64,000 nt of DNA. Origin: Ariolimax columbianus (lineage: Eukaryota > Mollusca > Gastropoda > Stylommatophora > Arionidae). The position numbers and the translations under genes were made by a program. Shown here piece after piece: positions 9,893 through 20,845 of the stretch. Position 1 is the stretch's first letter; each line of letters starts with the position of its first letter. The notes below the pieces were generated by a model, which searched no databases, was not told where the DNA came from, and saw only the letters and a program-made list of their open reading frames with translations. The DNA lies in NCBI GenBank assembly GCA_036924085.1, contig JAVGWX010000002.1:89478941-89542940 (forward strand), in the 5' to 3' direction.

Positions 9893-10722
9893 AGGCGTGT
9901 TCAAATGAAACCGGACCTAACTGCAACAAGTGAACATGCGCACGATGACGTAACTTATGAAGTAAACAGCACATGCCAACCGTCAAGTTTGCAAAATTTC
10001 ATTATCCTCCTACATAGTTTCCTCAGCTGACTGCTGATCATCTGAGACCGGGTCAGGCGCATATTGTTGCGTCAGAAGATGCCATCGCCAAAATTGATGC
10101 AGCAATCAGGTGGACTGTCGCTGGAGCTTTCGTTCACTAGCAGAGAAATTCGCTGTGTCGCTAGGGACAGTTCAAATGGTGGTTACCAAGAAACTGAAGT
10201 ATTGGAAGGTATTCACAGGTAACCACCATTTGAACTGTCCCTAGCGACACAGCGAATTCCTCTGCTAGTGAACGAAAGCTCCAGTGACGGTCCACCCAAA
10301 TTGCTGCATCAATTTTGGCGATGACATCTTCTGACGCAACAAAATGCGCCTGACCTGGTCTCGGAAGATCTTTCGCTAACTCACGTCCTTCTTTCAACAT
10401 TGCTGTCCAGTTCTTCGCTGTTGTTTTTGACACACTTTTGTCACCATACACTGCCTGCGTTTTGCGATGAATGTCAACTGGTTGACATCCTTCAGCTGTT
10501 AGAAACTGAATCATCGCTCGCTGATCAACTATGGACGGATTCCGTATCACACACGCCGTGTTTTCAACGGTCTGCTGAGGAAACTATGAGTCTAAGGATA
10601 ATGATATTTTGCAAACTTGATGGTTGGTATGTGCTGTTTACTTCAGAAGTGACATCATCATGTGCATCATACGTATGTTCACTTGATGCAGTTAGGTCTG
10701 GTTTCATTGGAACACGCCTCGT
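9893..10722. mobile_element. Palindromic (foldback) mariner derivative
   Basis: Both outer ends carry the same mariner terminal sequence pointing inwards: GAGGCGTGTTCAAATGAAAC at 9893 and its complement ending near 10722. The centre, about 10200, is a near-perfect inverted repeat of roughly 120 bp: 10073-10190 reads TCAGAAGATGCC to GGTGGTTACC and mirrors 10216-10345. Each half is therefore a copy of the 5' part of one mariner, joined head to head by their internal ends. The left half has lost the part encoding the first helix-turn-helix. It has no complete transposase. Confidence 0.85.
10161..10550 (-). pseudogene. Mariner transposase N-terminal HTH fragment (right arm of the palindrome)
   Basis: The minus strand encodes the HTH region of a SETMAR/Mos1-type mariner transposase: QRAMIQFLTAEGCQPVDIHR, then VYGDKSVSKTTAKNWTAMLK, EGRELAKDLPRPGQAH and WSFRSLAEEFAVSLGTVQMV. 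This is the paired-like DNA-binding domain. The DDE catalytic domain is missing because the sequence turns back on itself after GTVQMV. The same N-terminus, also without catalytic domain, occurs at 37486-37675 and 51990-52170. Confidence 0.85.
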
Positions 10723-11620
10723 ATATCTGGAGGCAACCAACCAGCTATCAGTCACTGGCTGCTGTCAGATAATTTGATCTCATATACTCTCCTGACATAT
10801 CCTGGTAATTGCCACGCCCAACATTTAATGCCAAACTTCTGTGTCGATGTGTTCAGCTAGTGCATTGATTGCAGTGTCATCATCTGACAGGCGGTCATTG
10901 ATTGGCTTCAGTATGTCAACTTTCTTCTTGTTCACTCCATTTCCCTGGGGCTGTTGAGGTCCTTTTTTTTTGAATATACTTGTAATTTGAGGGTGCAGAC
11001 AAACAAGTGTTTGGCATGTTGTGTCTTTCATATTATGGAGGAGTTGCTTACATGCATACTACTATTGGGTAGACAATTTCGTTACTTTTATAGTTTTTGC
11101 CCAGACAGTTGACTAACAACCTATTCTTTTTGATTTTCAACTGCCAAATGTTCTTTTGCATTTACAATGTGTACACAGTATATCCTAGTTTATCATCCAT
11201 CTCTGATAGGACTAGGTACAGATCTCACCTCTCTTGAGATAGGGAACATTTGAGAGATTTGAAAACTCAGTTTCTCGCTAATTCGTTCATTGACGAGAGT
11301 CTAGCACCTTACCGTTCAGCTATAGTATGTCAACTTTGTCTATTCTGTCTGCAATATGGGTGCTTTGCAAGTCATCTTATCAGCTCTGTAACTCTCAAGA
11401 ACTCCAGCATAGACAGAACAGTAGATTCACCCATGTCTGACCATTTAATAAATATATTTTCCGCCCTGAAGCAAGTACAAATTAAATTGTGGTAGATAAA
11501 ACTTGGACTGGATTGGAAAGTATATAAGTACATTTTTATTTTGTGTTATCATTACACTAGTCTTGGTGCTGAGAGTAGCTCTGTGGCACATGGTAGTTAA
11601 TGAGTTATTGCATGTCGTAT
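10723..11620. other. No gene seen
   Basis: No exon with splice signals or recognisable element. The longest minus-strand frame (10825-11031, ending LAEHIDTEVWH) is not something I recognise and has no flanking support. Confidence 0.4.
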
Positions 11621-11715
11621 TATAGAGTGTGTCCCACTCGCTACCTACCCCTGATTTTCCCTTACAACATTTAAACCAATGAATGTAATTCAATCAAATT
11701 TGATATGGACATACC

Positions 11716-12912
11716 TTGGTATATGAGAAGCATAACGGAAGTACACGAGTGGTGAAGTGTATCGTGCCTATACGAAGTAACATTTTGGGACATCTGACTG
11801 TGTTGTTGTCTCAGGGTTTGCCAGCCATCCTGAACCAGTACACGGTGGAAGAGCGCACGTTTATCGTCATTGCGTTCTGGAAAACTGCGTCAATAAAGAA
11901 GTAACCGTCGTACGACTTTCTTCACAACTGCGTGCATATTGTGTTACTTCTGTGCAAGAATTGGAACTTCACAATGAACAGAAGAGACTCAATTGCTGTC
12001 ATTGGTTCGAACATACTGGCTACACAAAAAACGATGCCTATTACCAGTTGAACAGAAGAGAGCAGGTCATGGTCTTCAGACTTCGCACTGGCCACAATAG
12101 ACTGAGGTACCACCTATTCAACAAATTGAAGATAGGTGGCACTGACGAATGCCCGTGTGGTACCGGGAAAATGACCGCTGAGCATTTGCTGCAAAACTGC
12201 CCGACATACGAGGATCAGAGAGAGCAGATGTGGCCATCACCAGTGGCAACACTAGACAAGCTCTATGGCAGTGTCGACAGCCTCAGGATGACCGCAGATT
12301 TTTTTGAAAAAATAAAGGGTCATGTCTGACTTTGTACGATGAAGAAGAAGAAGAAGCTGTCATTGGTTCTAGCAGTCGGGGTTCCACATAAGTGGACAAG
12401 TCAATTCTCAGAATACCCGTATATGGGCTAATTTGAATCGCCACATTGTGCAAGGACACTTGTTTATGATGAAAAAAATTGGTATGTGGTGGGCTTGCGA
12501 TGTCACATTATTGACACCATCTTGTTCCATATATTGGGGGATACCGTAGTCCACATGAACATCTTTCATGAGTTTGTGAATCAGTTGGGCGACGAGGAAC
12601 TTCGTGCTGATCATCTTCAGCAGGAAGGAACCACATTCCACAACCTCAAATGTCAGCATGGCTGAAATTGCTTCCTTCTTTGAAGATCATGTCATTTCTA
12701 AGATACCATGGTTGCCTGACATTACCTGGCCTGATTTCTTCTTTTGGGGCACGCTGAAAGGGAAAGTGTGTCACAACAAGCCAAGGAGTCTTATGGAACG
12801 GCGAGAAAACATAAGGCGGGAAATTGAGTCGATGAATACCTTCCGTCATATGGAGAAACGTGTGAAGACACGCATTGATGTTATTGGTGACCACTTTCAA
12901 CATTTGCTATGA
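11716..12912 (+). pseudogene. Mariner-like transposase, degenerate
   Basis: The N-terminus reads YTVEERTFIVIAFWKTASIKK, like the HTH start (YTxEERxFIVxxYxKT) of mariner-like transposases. The catalytic end reads, across frameshifts, through a damaged PDxTxxDFFFWG motif (ITWPDFFFWGTLKGKVCHN), then RSLMERRENIRREIESM and a stop at 12912. Stops, frameshifts and a LINE insertion at 12009-12355 make it inactive. Confidence 0.8.
12009..12355 (+). mobile_element. LINE family A 3' end inserted in the mariner
   Basis: A 347-bp insert flanked by GCTGTCATTGGTTC at 11995-12008 and 12356-12369. It encodes EHTGYTKNDAYYQLNRREQV, then VFRLRTGHNRLRYHLFNKL, the finger-like ECPCGTGKMTAEHLLQNCP and LDKLYGSVDSLRMTADFFEK. 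It ends in GATGAAGAAGAAGAAGAA. Identical gene order to the other family A copies; truncated 5' of the RNase H domain. Confidence 0.93.
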
Positions 12913-13030
12913 GCTTATTATGCTTCTCACACACCAAGGTATGTCCACGTCAAATGTTATTGAATTACGTTCATTGGTTTAAAAGTTGTAAGGGAAAATC
13001 AGGGGTCGCTAGCGTGTGGTACACCCTGTA

Positions 13031-13345
13031 TAATTCAGGGAATAACTATTTTACACATATTATATGATTCAGGGAATAGAATAGGAAATAATTATATTTT
13101 ACGTGTATTATATGATTCAGGGAATAATTCTATTTTACACATGATTCAGGGAATAGAATAGTGAATAATTCTATTTTACACGCATTATATGATAAGGAAA
13201 TAGAATAGTAATTAATTCTATTTTACACATGATTCAGGAAATGGAATAGTAAATAATTATATTTTACACATATTATTTGATTCAGGTAATAGAAAAGTGA
13301 ATCAACCTATTTTACACTTATTATATGATTCAAGGAATAGAATAG
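13031..13345. repeat. AT-rich tandem repeat
   Basis: About seven or eight irregular units containing ATTCAGGGAATAGAATAG and ATTCTATTTTACACATxATT. Unit length varies (about 30-60 bp). It starts at the right end of the mariner-like element and ends about 245 bp before an ENOX exon. Confidence 0.8.
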
Positions 13346-13589
13346 CGAAAAACTCAATTTTCCCATGAGCTTCTGAAGAGGAAGAAGAACAGGAAGTATT
13401 TTTTAATACAAATTTTTATCTGTCATACAAAAGTATTGTAGGTACATTTTCTTGTAGAGTATCTGCGACATGTGCATACACTCACTGATGAAGTATTTTC
13501 AGCCAGACGTTTGTGCCTCTCATGTTTGAGATATCTGGTGAGCTCTTAATTTGTGTAGCGTGTTTCAATACGTGTACCATCCCCTACAG

Positions 13590-13696
13590 TGTGTCAGATA
13601 GAGAGGGTTCTGGCTGCAGCTCACAAACAAAAGTGCTGGGACCATTTCACGAAGGCTCAACGCAAGAATATCGATACCTGGCAGCGCCAGGCACAG
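13590..13696 (+). CDS. ENOX: ENOX exon (helical segment after the RRM), first readable exon
   Basis: Ecto-NOX proteins are cell-surface NADH/hydroquinone oxidases with protein disulfide-thiol exchange activity. This exon follows the acceptor CATCCCCTACAG, takes two bases to complete a split codon, then reads CQIERVLAAAHKQKCWDHF and TKAQRKNIDTWRQRQAQ, and ends at the donor CAG|GTAGTG in phase 0. It matches the ENOX1/ENOX2 region around WDHFxKAQRKNIDxW, the most conserved motif of this part of the family. A longer open frame over the same DNA in another phase is spurious. The exon that should precede it must end in phase 1; I could not find it in 1-13589. Confidence 0.85.
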
Positions 13697-14245
13697 GTAG
13701 TGTAACAGTGAATCACTCCCAGACTAACTCATCGTTTGATGTTCTTTCAGTCCAGATGACAGGTGTAGGTAATGGAAATAAAAGTCTTCATCTGGGACTA
13801 GGTACAAATAATAATAAATGGTTTTGTGACAGTTTTACAAAAAGAACTACCGCATTTCTTTGATTCTAAGATGCACATTTTCCCCATTTAAACATCTCTA
13901 AAATCGGAATTCATCTTACAATTGATGGTACCTTACAATTGCCGTTAAAAGAAAGTTGTCTAGCGCCAGATGGGTGGGGCTCCAGACAGCATTGTCATTG
14001 TCTAACAGAAAAGCGAATTTGTAATGTGGAACTTTCTATGTTTATCATGTTATAATATTATAATATTATAGCATTTAAGTTTTGTTGAGTTTGATTCCGT
14101 GTTGTCTTTGATGTTCAAAGATTGCATTGCGAAGCCATGTTGAACGAAAAGTTATTGTGTATGCAAGAAAAATATGATAATAGGCAAAAATTTCACTGGT
14201 TAAGCAAATGTTCGAGGGAATGCTAACCCGGTACTAAACAAATAT

Positions 14246-14390
14246 TTGATGAAGTCAGATGTGTTGGACCGAAAGGTGCAAATATCGCAGTCAAGCTGTA
14301 AACTATGACACAACACATTCCATTCTCTGGACTACATTCTGCTACTTAAGCCCTTTCAGTGTTTGGTAGCGGGAGATTGAGAACGAACGC
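14246..14390 (+). repeat. R1 repeat, 3' part
   Basis: Reads TGATGAAGTCAGATGTGTTG, then GGTGCAAATATCGCAGTCAA, CTGCTACTTAAGCCC and GGTAGCGGGAGATTGAGAAC followed by GAACG. This is the 3' half of R1 in its transposition orientation, including the terminal stem-loop. Confidence 0.8.
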
Positions 14391-14584
14391 AGCCAAACCA
14401 AGCAAATGTTCATCATAGGAGAAATGACTATAATTCCACACTTTCATGCAAAACTCAAAACAAATGTTTCAGAGGATGATATATTGTGGAATAATGCTGA
14501 TGTAACGAGCGTCAAGTGATTCAGAACAATCAGGCCCTACATGTGAAGCTGATTCTGATATTGATCAAGAATGAAGTGATATAT

Positions 14585-14930
14585 AATATACCACTTGGGG
14601 AGAGGAGACTAACATCTGGTCAGGCAAAACATGTTAGTCAGGTCAAGGTAAAATATACTTGACAAGAGCCCCACCTCACTTCTACGCAGGTCCCCTTGGA
14701 AACAGACTTTCTTCATGACAGCCTGGCTAACGTAGTGGTTGAAGATGTGATCCCCGTAGTAATGAGTGACACGTAGATGAAGTCAATCATAGCACAACCG
14801 TCTGCAGGACACCGGCCCACATTCAGCGGGATGTGAGGAAAGCTACTGCAACCCTGCCACTTAACGCCATTTTCAGTGCGCACAAAAGAGTAAACGTTCT
14901 CATTGTGGGCATTCAACAACATCACATGCT
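14585..14930 (+). repeat. R2 repeat
   Basis: Begins GAGGAGACTAACATCTGGTC, includes ATGTGAGGAAAGCTACTGCA, and ends CTCATTGTGGGCATTCAACA with an AACA-like tail. Best matched by 27583-27950. Its length (about 350 bp), dispersed copies and simple tail suggest a SINE-like retroelement; no tRNA boxes were recognised. Confidence 0.75.
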
Positions 14931-15089
14931 ACCTATTAAATAATTTGTTTTTAGTAAATTGATTATTAATTTATTGTTAGTTGTAATTATGCGTCTTAGA
15001 GTTGTAGCTTTGAATTTTTTGTGGTGCTGAAATTAAGAGGTGCATCTTATAAATCGATGATGTCTTAGAATCGAAGCAGTGCAGTAATT

Positions 15090-15620
15090 ATGTTGTGTCT
15101 GAAAAGCTGTCATCTGGTACTAAGGACAAAGTGAGTACAAATAACAACGTAAATATATTTGTGAGTTCTACAACTTTGTTATGTCAAAAAGGTTTTTATC
15201 GGAGAATGCTGATTAAATCAGTATAAATAAGGACAGAAATACATTGTGACAAAAATAACAAATGATGTTATCCCTAAAAGGTCTTAAATCTGGTACTAAG
15301 GATATCATGAAAAAAAAATGATATAAATAAGGTTGTAATTTTTACTTGAACAAAAAATAAATAGCAACTTACATTACAAACCAAATAGTCTCTGTCATGT
15401 ACTAAGGACAACAAAGAATGTAAATTATGACTAAAATAATAACCTATGTTACAAGCAAGAAGTTTTTGACAACGAACAAAGGGAAACAGGAATTTAAATA
15501 ATAAATGAAGTGCGTATGTGGCAGTTTTACAAAAGCAGCAGCCTATGTTGTGTCAAAATGGTCTTAATCAGGGACTAGTGGAAACACAGATGATAAATAA
15601 TGACTCAAATAACTGCCAGT
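15090..15620. repeat. Diverged tandem repeat, about 100-bp units
   Basis: About six loosely similar units contain TATGTTxxxxCxAAAAGGT followed by a CTGGTACTAAGGAC block. Starts lie near 15093, 15178, 15263, 15370, 15450 and 15536. Units are old and heavily diverged. Confidence 0.55.
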
Positions 15621-16378
15621 CTTCACAACATCTAGTTTACGATGTTAAGATTTTTCATCATGTTCTTCACAAAAAAAACTGCCATTGCTCTGGTTGTTCC
15701 CAATTCAGAAGTCATAGAGGGTATTTATAGGGATAAAGAATTAAGGCGGCTAGACGAAAAATGAGAATTGTGTATTTGTTGATCATCAACACTCATAATT
15801 TATCATCGTTTGACGCTCCCGTTTGTCTGTACCGCATGATCCTAAGCATCAAATCATATCAATATCAATTCATAGCTCCCGTGATGTCAAGTCTAAAAAT
15901 AACTGGGAAGGTCAATATAAATGGGGTTTTCCGTTGAATCTAGGTAAAAAAGGGGAGCGTTGAACCAATTATATGGTACTGGATATTTTTCAAACTTGAC
16001 AACTTTTTAATCATGCACTAGTTTACCTTTCTGATCTGGCTCACGGAAAATTTTTCATCTTACAAAGTTGTATGACATAAACCTTTTTAAATTATATTTT
16101 GAAAACCATTATTGATTTTTCAATTTCAGATTATAATTTTTATGCACTACATATTTTACGCAGCAATAATTTTTTTGAGCTTATGAATTGTTCAACACAA
16201 CATGAATAAGCAGCTATATATAAACCTAATAAATGGGTGCTAATATTATAAATTTTAGAAGCATTCTCACCCAGTTTAAACTGTTACTGTACACAGCCAG
16301 CTGTATGTCATCCTCAACCAAGTAAGCGCAAATCTTCAAAATGATTATGCATATAATTTAAAATGGGCGTATTAACTT

Positions 16379-16665
16379 TCAAAAAGAAAAAAAAGTAAAG
16401 ATCCCATCACGACATGCGTTGCATAGAAAATATGGTGTTAGGCCCATATTATTTTGTAACCCACAGCACATAGTGGATGATGTGGTCAGCATCACGCCGG
16501 CTGCCTTTACTTCCCAGATTTTTCTGATACCCAATTTCTGTGGCTGGGTCGACCACAGGAGCTGGTGTGTGATCAGAAAAAAAATCCAGCACGAACTGGG
16601 GATTGAATGAACCCTGATCGCCTGACTGGGAAACCAGTGCACTAACCACTGCGACCCCATGCATT
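16379..16665 (-). mobile_element. tRNA-derived SINE
   Basis: From 16665 downward the minus strand begins GCATGGGGTCGCAGTGGTTA, then GTGCACTGG (A-box-like) and GGTTCATTCCCCAG (B-box-like), at the spacing of a tRNA gene. A body of about 200 bp follows, ending in a T-rich tail. The head looks like a tRNA with a long variable arm but does not fold fully, as expected for a SINE. Confidence 0.65.
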
Positions 16666-17737
16666 AACCTATACCACATCACAATAATTGTTCATAATTT
16701 CATATTTTACGATGGTTGTTCACTTTGAGAACCTCTAACCTTTCTGTTTGTTAGTCAAAAATATAATATTTTGTTCCATTGCACTTTGGTTGGGCTAGCT
16801 TCTGAGGGCGCACAAACCTAGCATAGGTACATACAGATGCACACATGCATCCAAGCACTGGTCTATGCGTCCTGATATCGCCCAATGGATTACGGTCTGG
16901 GGTGGAAAATGGCGCGCCTTCGCCAGTAGAAACTAGTGAGGCAAACATCTAAGCAAAAAAAAAATGTTTCTGAGATACAATGAAGGTGAACATTTTTAAA
17001 AACAAAGCACAAAAATGTGAACTCACCCATAGTGACCGAAGCTGCTCTATAAATACACGAAAACCAAAACAAAGTATTGATACCGTGTTTATAGTAAGAT
17101 AAATCATTCAAAATCTATTTGTAATCTTACATACAATTCTTTAACTGGAAAGAAAAACCTGTGTCGATGGACGTGACGCAGTCAGCATAAAAAAAATTGT
17201 CTATTTCTACGGTCTCCGTGCTTGGTCATTCATGAATAAAAAGTGAAGGCGGTGTACGTGGTACGCCCCAGGCGCGGTAAAGGCCAAAGAAATGCCAAAA
17301 AGCAGGGGCTTTATTGGCACAGTTTTTGTAAGGTAGGTCATGTTTTATTGTTCATTATGTTGATTCCAAATTATGACGGCAAAATAATAATGGAGATTGA
17401 AGTTTGAAGTTCATAGAATGACTTCCTGTTTTAAGTGCTGAAACTTTACCTTCTTACCTGTTGTAGTTCCCATTGGAATGTTGGACAGCAGTGGTCGCTG
17501 TCTCCTGACTACCATTTCGGGAGAATTTATTGATCCTGACTAAAGAGGCTTCAAATGACCTTCTCTCCTATTTATTTAGTTCTGTTTATGAAAACATTTC
17601 ACATACACTTTTCTATATTCATATACATTTAGTTGTTTTACTTGAGACCTTCAGATGAGATTTTCCTTAATCTTTTAGTTTTTTTTTGCATACAGACATT
17701 CACACAAGCTTTCATATTCATTGACATTGTCAACCTT

Positions 17738-17940
17738 CCAGTCAGACCTTCATATGAGTTTCTCTATATTCGTTGAATTTTTTCCATGTAGACCTTCAGA
17801 TGGGTTGATTTGCTGAATTCTTTCCATGTAGACCTTCAGATGAGTTTCTCTATATTCGTTGAATTCTTTCCAAGTAGACCTTCAGATGAGTTTCTCTATA
17901 ATCGTTGAATTCTTTCTATGTAGACCTTCAGATGAGTTGC
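17738..17940. repeat. About 49-bp tandem repeat, four units
   Basis: The unit contains TTCTCTATATTCGTTGAATTC followed by TTTCCATGTAGACCTTCAGATG. One unit has a short internal replacement. Intronic. Confidence 0.85.
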
Positions 17941-18183
17941 TAATTTATTTAATTTGATCATTCATAGCTTAACATGAGCTTAACCGAAAATGGCTCATTG
18001 TATCCATTGCATTTGAACTTACTGGTTGCTCATGAGATGGCAATTGAGGTATAGCGTGGGTGAAAACCACAGACTGAACATTACAGTAGGTATATGCTGA
18101 AAGTCATGCGGATACTCCTCGGTGAGGCTGAAGGCCACGTGGATACTCCTCAGTGAGAGGCGTCTTTCAGTAGGTAGCTCAAC

Positions 18184-18600
18184 AAGATCTGAAGACTCTT
18201 TTATGGTAATTGGTTTATATTGTTTCATAAACTGGCATTCGTGTTGTTGTTATCAGGACCTCAAATTAGAGAGACATTTCAGTATGTGACATAAACCAGG
18301 ATCTGAAAGCTCTTCCATGGTAAATGGTTTGTGTAATTGTTTCATAAACTGGCTTTCTTGAAAGTGGTTATTACCCTACATTAGAGAGGCATTTCAGTAT
18401 ATGGCATAAACCAAGATCTGAAGACTCTTCCATGGTAAATGGTTTGCATAATTATTTCATAAACTGGCTTTTCTGGAGGTGCAACTAATATCCCACACTA
18501 GAGAGACATTTCAGTATGGGGCATAAACCAAGTCCGGATGGCCTTGCCTTTGTAAATGGTTTGTGTAATTGTTTCATTAACTGGCTTTCATAGAAATGTT
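18184..18600. repeat. About 116-bp tandem repeat, 3.4 units
   Basis: Unit starts at CTGGCNTTC at 18231, 18350, 18465 and 18581. Each includes AGAGAGACATTTCAGTATG, a CATAAACCA block, CTCTTCCATGGTAAATGG and TGTTTCATAAA. Intronic. Confidence 0.85.
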
Positions 18601-18904
18601 CTAAGGGGAGTGAGGATGAATACACATATCCAAAGTAGTGAATTTTAGACCATCAGGTTTAGATGTGAAATAATTGCCAACAGTTATGGAGGGAAAAATG
18701 GTGAGAAATGTCAAGGTAATGAGAGCGGTGGTGTGACGGAAGATCTGCTGCTCTTTGGTAGTATGTGGGTTAAGCATATGTTGTCTGGTTTTTTTGTGTA
18801 TGTTTTCATCAGTAGACCTTTGAAAGCCATAAAGAAGTTAAGAAAATTCATAGAAACCTCCAAGATGTTTAAGAAAACTATTCATTGTGTGCTCTATTAG
18901 CAGC

Positions 18905-19755
18905 CATGAAGAAAAATCTTATTAGAACATTAGAACAAGTTATGGAAACTATTAGAACCCTTGAAATGTTAAGGAAACTATTAGAAGCCTTGAAGAAGTT
19001 ATGAAAACTATTGGAACGCTTGAAATGTTAAGGAAACTATTAGAAGTCTTGAAGAAGTTATGGAAACTATTAGAAGCCTTGAAGAAGTTATGGAAACTAT
19101 TAGAAGCCTTGAAATGTTAAGGAAACTATTAGATGCTTGAAGAAGTTATGGAGACTATTAGAAGTCTTGAAAAAGTTATGGAAACTATTAGAAGTCATGA
19201 AGAAGTTATGGAAACTATTAGAATCCTTGAAGAAGTTATGGAAACTATTAGATGCCTTGAAGAAGTTATGGAAACTATTAGAAGTCTTGAAGAAGTTATG
19301 GAAACTATTAGATGCCTTGAAGAAGTTATGGAGACTATTACATGCCTTGAAGAAGTTATAGAGACTATTAGATGCCTTGAAGAAGTTATGGAGACTATTA
19401 CATGCCTCGTAGAAGTTATGGAGGCTATTAGAAGTCTTGAAGAAGTTATGGAGACTTTTAGAAGTCTTGAAGAAGTTATGGAAACTATTAGATGCCTTGA
19501 AGGCGTGAAGTAAACTATTAGATGCCATGAAGGTGTGAAGTAAACTATTAGATGCCTTGAAGGCGTGAAGTAAACTATTAGAAGCCTTGAAGAAGTTAAG
19601 GAAACTATTAGAAGCTTTGAAGATGTTAAGGAAACTATTAGAAGCCTAGAAGATGTTAAGGAAACTATTAGAAGCCTTGAAGACATGAAGGAAACTATTA
19701 GAAGCTTTGAAGAAGTTATGGAAACTATAAGAAGCCCTGAAGAAGTTAAGGACAT
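18905..19755. repeat. 30-bp minisatellite, about 28 units
   Basis: The unit is approximately GAAGAAGTTATGGAAACTAT followed by TAGAAGCCTT. Because 30 is divisible by three, several frames stay open on both strands (for example repeats of LEEVMETIRS), but these are repeat translations. Variants with GAAATGTTAAGG and GGCGTGAAGTAA cluster at the two ends. The array ends 145 bp before the next ENOX exon. Confidence 0.95.
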
Positions 19756-19899
19756 TTTTATTTTTAATGCAATCTTGCAGAATAATTTATCAAATTTCTG
19801 ATGTGTTTAATGAGTCGTAGATAAGCTCTTGGCTTGGTCAAGCATTACTGAACCTTAATGAAGTAACATATTAACATGCTTTGTGCTGCTTTACAACAG

Positions 19900-20038
19900 G
19901 AGCTGCGTGAAAGCGAGGAGCAATCTTTTTCAAAGCCCAATGACACTGGTGACGATATGGACTTTTCTGACGATGAAAGCGGCGACTCTGGACCATCTAC
20001 TAGCAAAAAACGCAAGCTGGGAGTGCACTCAGATACAG
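19900..20038 (+). CDS. ENOX: ENOX exon (acidic and basic linker)
   Basis: Acceptor TTTACAACAG|GAG, phase 0, matching the phase-0 end of the previous exon; donor AGATACAG|GTATGT, ending in phase 1. It encodes ELRESEEQSFSKPNDTGDDM, then DFSDDESGDSGPSTSKKRKL and GVHSDT. Human ENOX proteins have at this point EEL..., a short acidic run with SDDE, and a basic KK-R patch, so position and character agree. KKRKL resembles a nuclear-localisation-type cluster; that is only a sequence resemblance. The exon sits between two minisatellites, the 30-bp array upstream and the 39-bp array starting about 50 bp downstream. Confidence 0.85.
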
Positions 20039-20087
20039 GTATGTGTTATGATTTTAAGATGGTATACAGAATGGCATTTTGTTTTTG

Positions 20088-20845
20088 TTTGCCACTGGGT
20101 TGTGTACCCTGATCTACTTTTAGTATTTTTTTACTTGGTTGTGTACCCTGATCTACTGTTACATATTCTTCACTGGATTATGTACACTGGTCTGCTGTCA
20201 CATATTCTTCACTGGATTATGTACACTGGTCTGCTGTCACATATTCTTCACTGGATTATGTACACAGATCTACTGTCACATTTTCTTCAGTGGATTATGT
20301 ACACTGGTCTGCTGTCACAATTTCTTTACTGGATTCTGTACACAGATCTACTGTGACATTTTCTTCACTGGATTCTGTACACTGGTCTGCTGTCACATAT
20401 TCTTCACTGGATTCTGTACCCTGATCTGCTGTCACATATTCTTCACTGGATTCTGTACACTGGTCTGCTGTCACATATTCTTCACTGGATTATGTACACA
20501 GATTTACTGTCACATTTTCTTCACTGGATTTTGTACACTGGTTTGCTGTCACATTTTCTTCACTGGATTCTGTACACTGGTATGCTGTCACAATTTCTTC
20601 ACTGGACTCTGTACACTGGTCTGCTGTCACAATTTCTTCACTGGATTCTGTATATAGATCGACTGTCACATTTTCTTCACTGGATTCTGTACACTGGTCT
20701 GCAGTCACATTTTCTTCACTGGATTCTGTACACTGGTCTGCTGTCACAATTTCTTCACTGGATTCTGTACACTGGTCTGCTGTCACATTTTCTTCACTGG
20801 ATTCTGTACACTGATCTGCTGTCACATTTTCTTCAATGGATTCTT
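20088..20845. repeat. 39-bp minisatellite, about 19 units
   Basis: The unit is TCACATATTCTTCACTGGAT followed by TATGTACACTGGTCTGCTG (39 bp, 13 codons), so long open frames appear on both strands. Variants are TTTTC/ATTTC and TATG/TCTG. The first diverged units begin about 50 bp after the splice donor. The array is cut by R1 at 20838-21155 and resumes as more diverged units to about 21320. Confidence 0.93.

Larger units (their letters stand above)
11621..13030 (+). mobile_element. Mariner-like (IS630/Tc1) transposon with about 100-bp inverted ends
   Basis: The left end (11621-11728) and the complement of the right end (12917-13030) share CCCCTGATTTTCCCTTACAA, a TTTAAACCAATGAA block and GGACATACCTTGGT. 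This makes long inverted repeats. TA dinucleotides border the ends (TATAGAG... and ...CCCTGTATA). The inside is a broken transposase gene into which a family A LINE has inserted. Confidence 0.85.
13846..15089. mobile_element. DNA transposon remnant with inverted ends, carrying R1 and R2
   Basis: The left end reads TACCGCATTTCTTTGATTC and continues TAAGATGCAC. The complement of the right end reads TTACTGCACTGCTTCGATTC, then TAAGAC and, a little further in, ATAAGATGCACCTC. Inside lies a possible C-terminal remnant near 14460-14580 (EDDILWNNADVTSVK). R1 (14246-14390) and R2 (14585-14930) sit inside. The superfamily is not clear to me. Confidence 0.5.
13697..19899 (+). other. ENOX intron, 6.2 kb
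   Basis: Bounded by GTAGTG and TTTACAACAG, phase 0. It contains an inverted-end element with R1 and R2 inserted (13846-15089), diverged tandem repeats at 15090-15620, 17738-17940, 18184-18600 and 18905-19755, and a tRNA-derived SINE at 16379-16665. No extra coding exon is needed, because the flanking exons join in phase and in the order known for ENOX. In 15630-16375 and 16670-17640 I see only AT-rich DNA. Confidence 0.8.

Noticed and set aside
1..13589. Upstream ENOX exons (RRM and following)
   Set aside because: I looked for RRM-like and NHVRRL-like coding with an exon ending in phase 1 and found none that I can support; most of this interval is transposon or tandem repeat.
13513..13863. 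116-codon frame over the ENOX exon
   Set aside because: Wrong phase. The conserved ENOX motif WDHFTKAQRKNIDTW is in another frame and is bounded by good splice sites.
14460..14580. Acidic tail like that of a pogo-type transposase
   Set aside because: Too short and interrupted to name a superfamily.
19100..19755. Long open frames in the 30-bp array on both strands
   Set aside because: The unit length is a multiple of three, so open frames follow from repetition. There are no splice sites or domains, and it lies in an ENOX intron.
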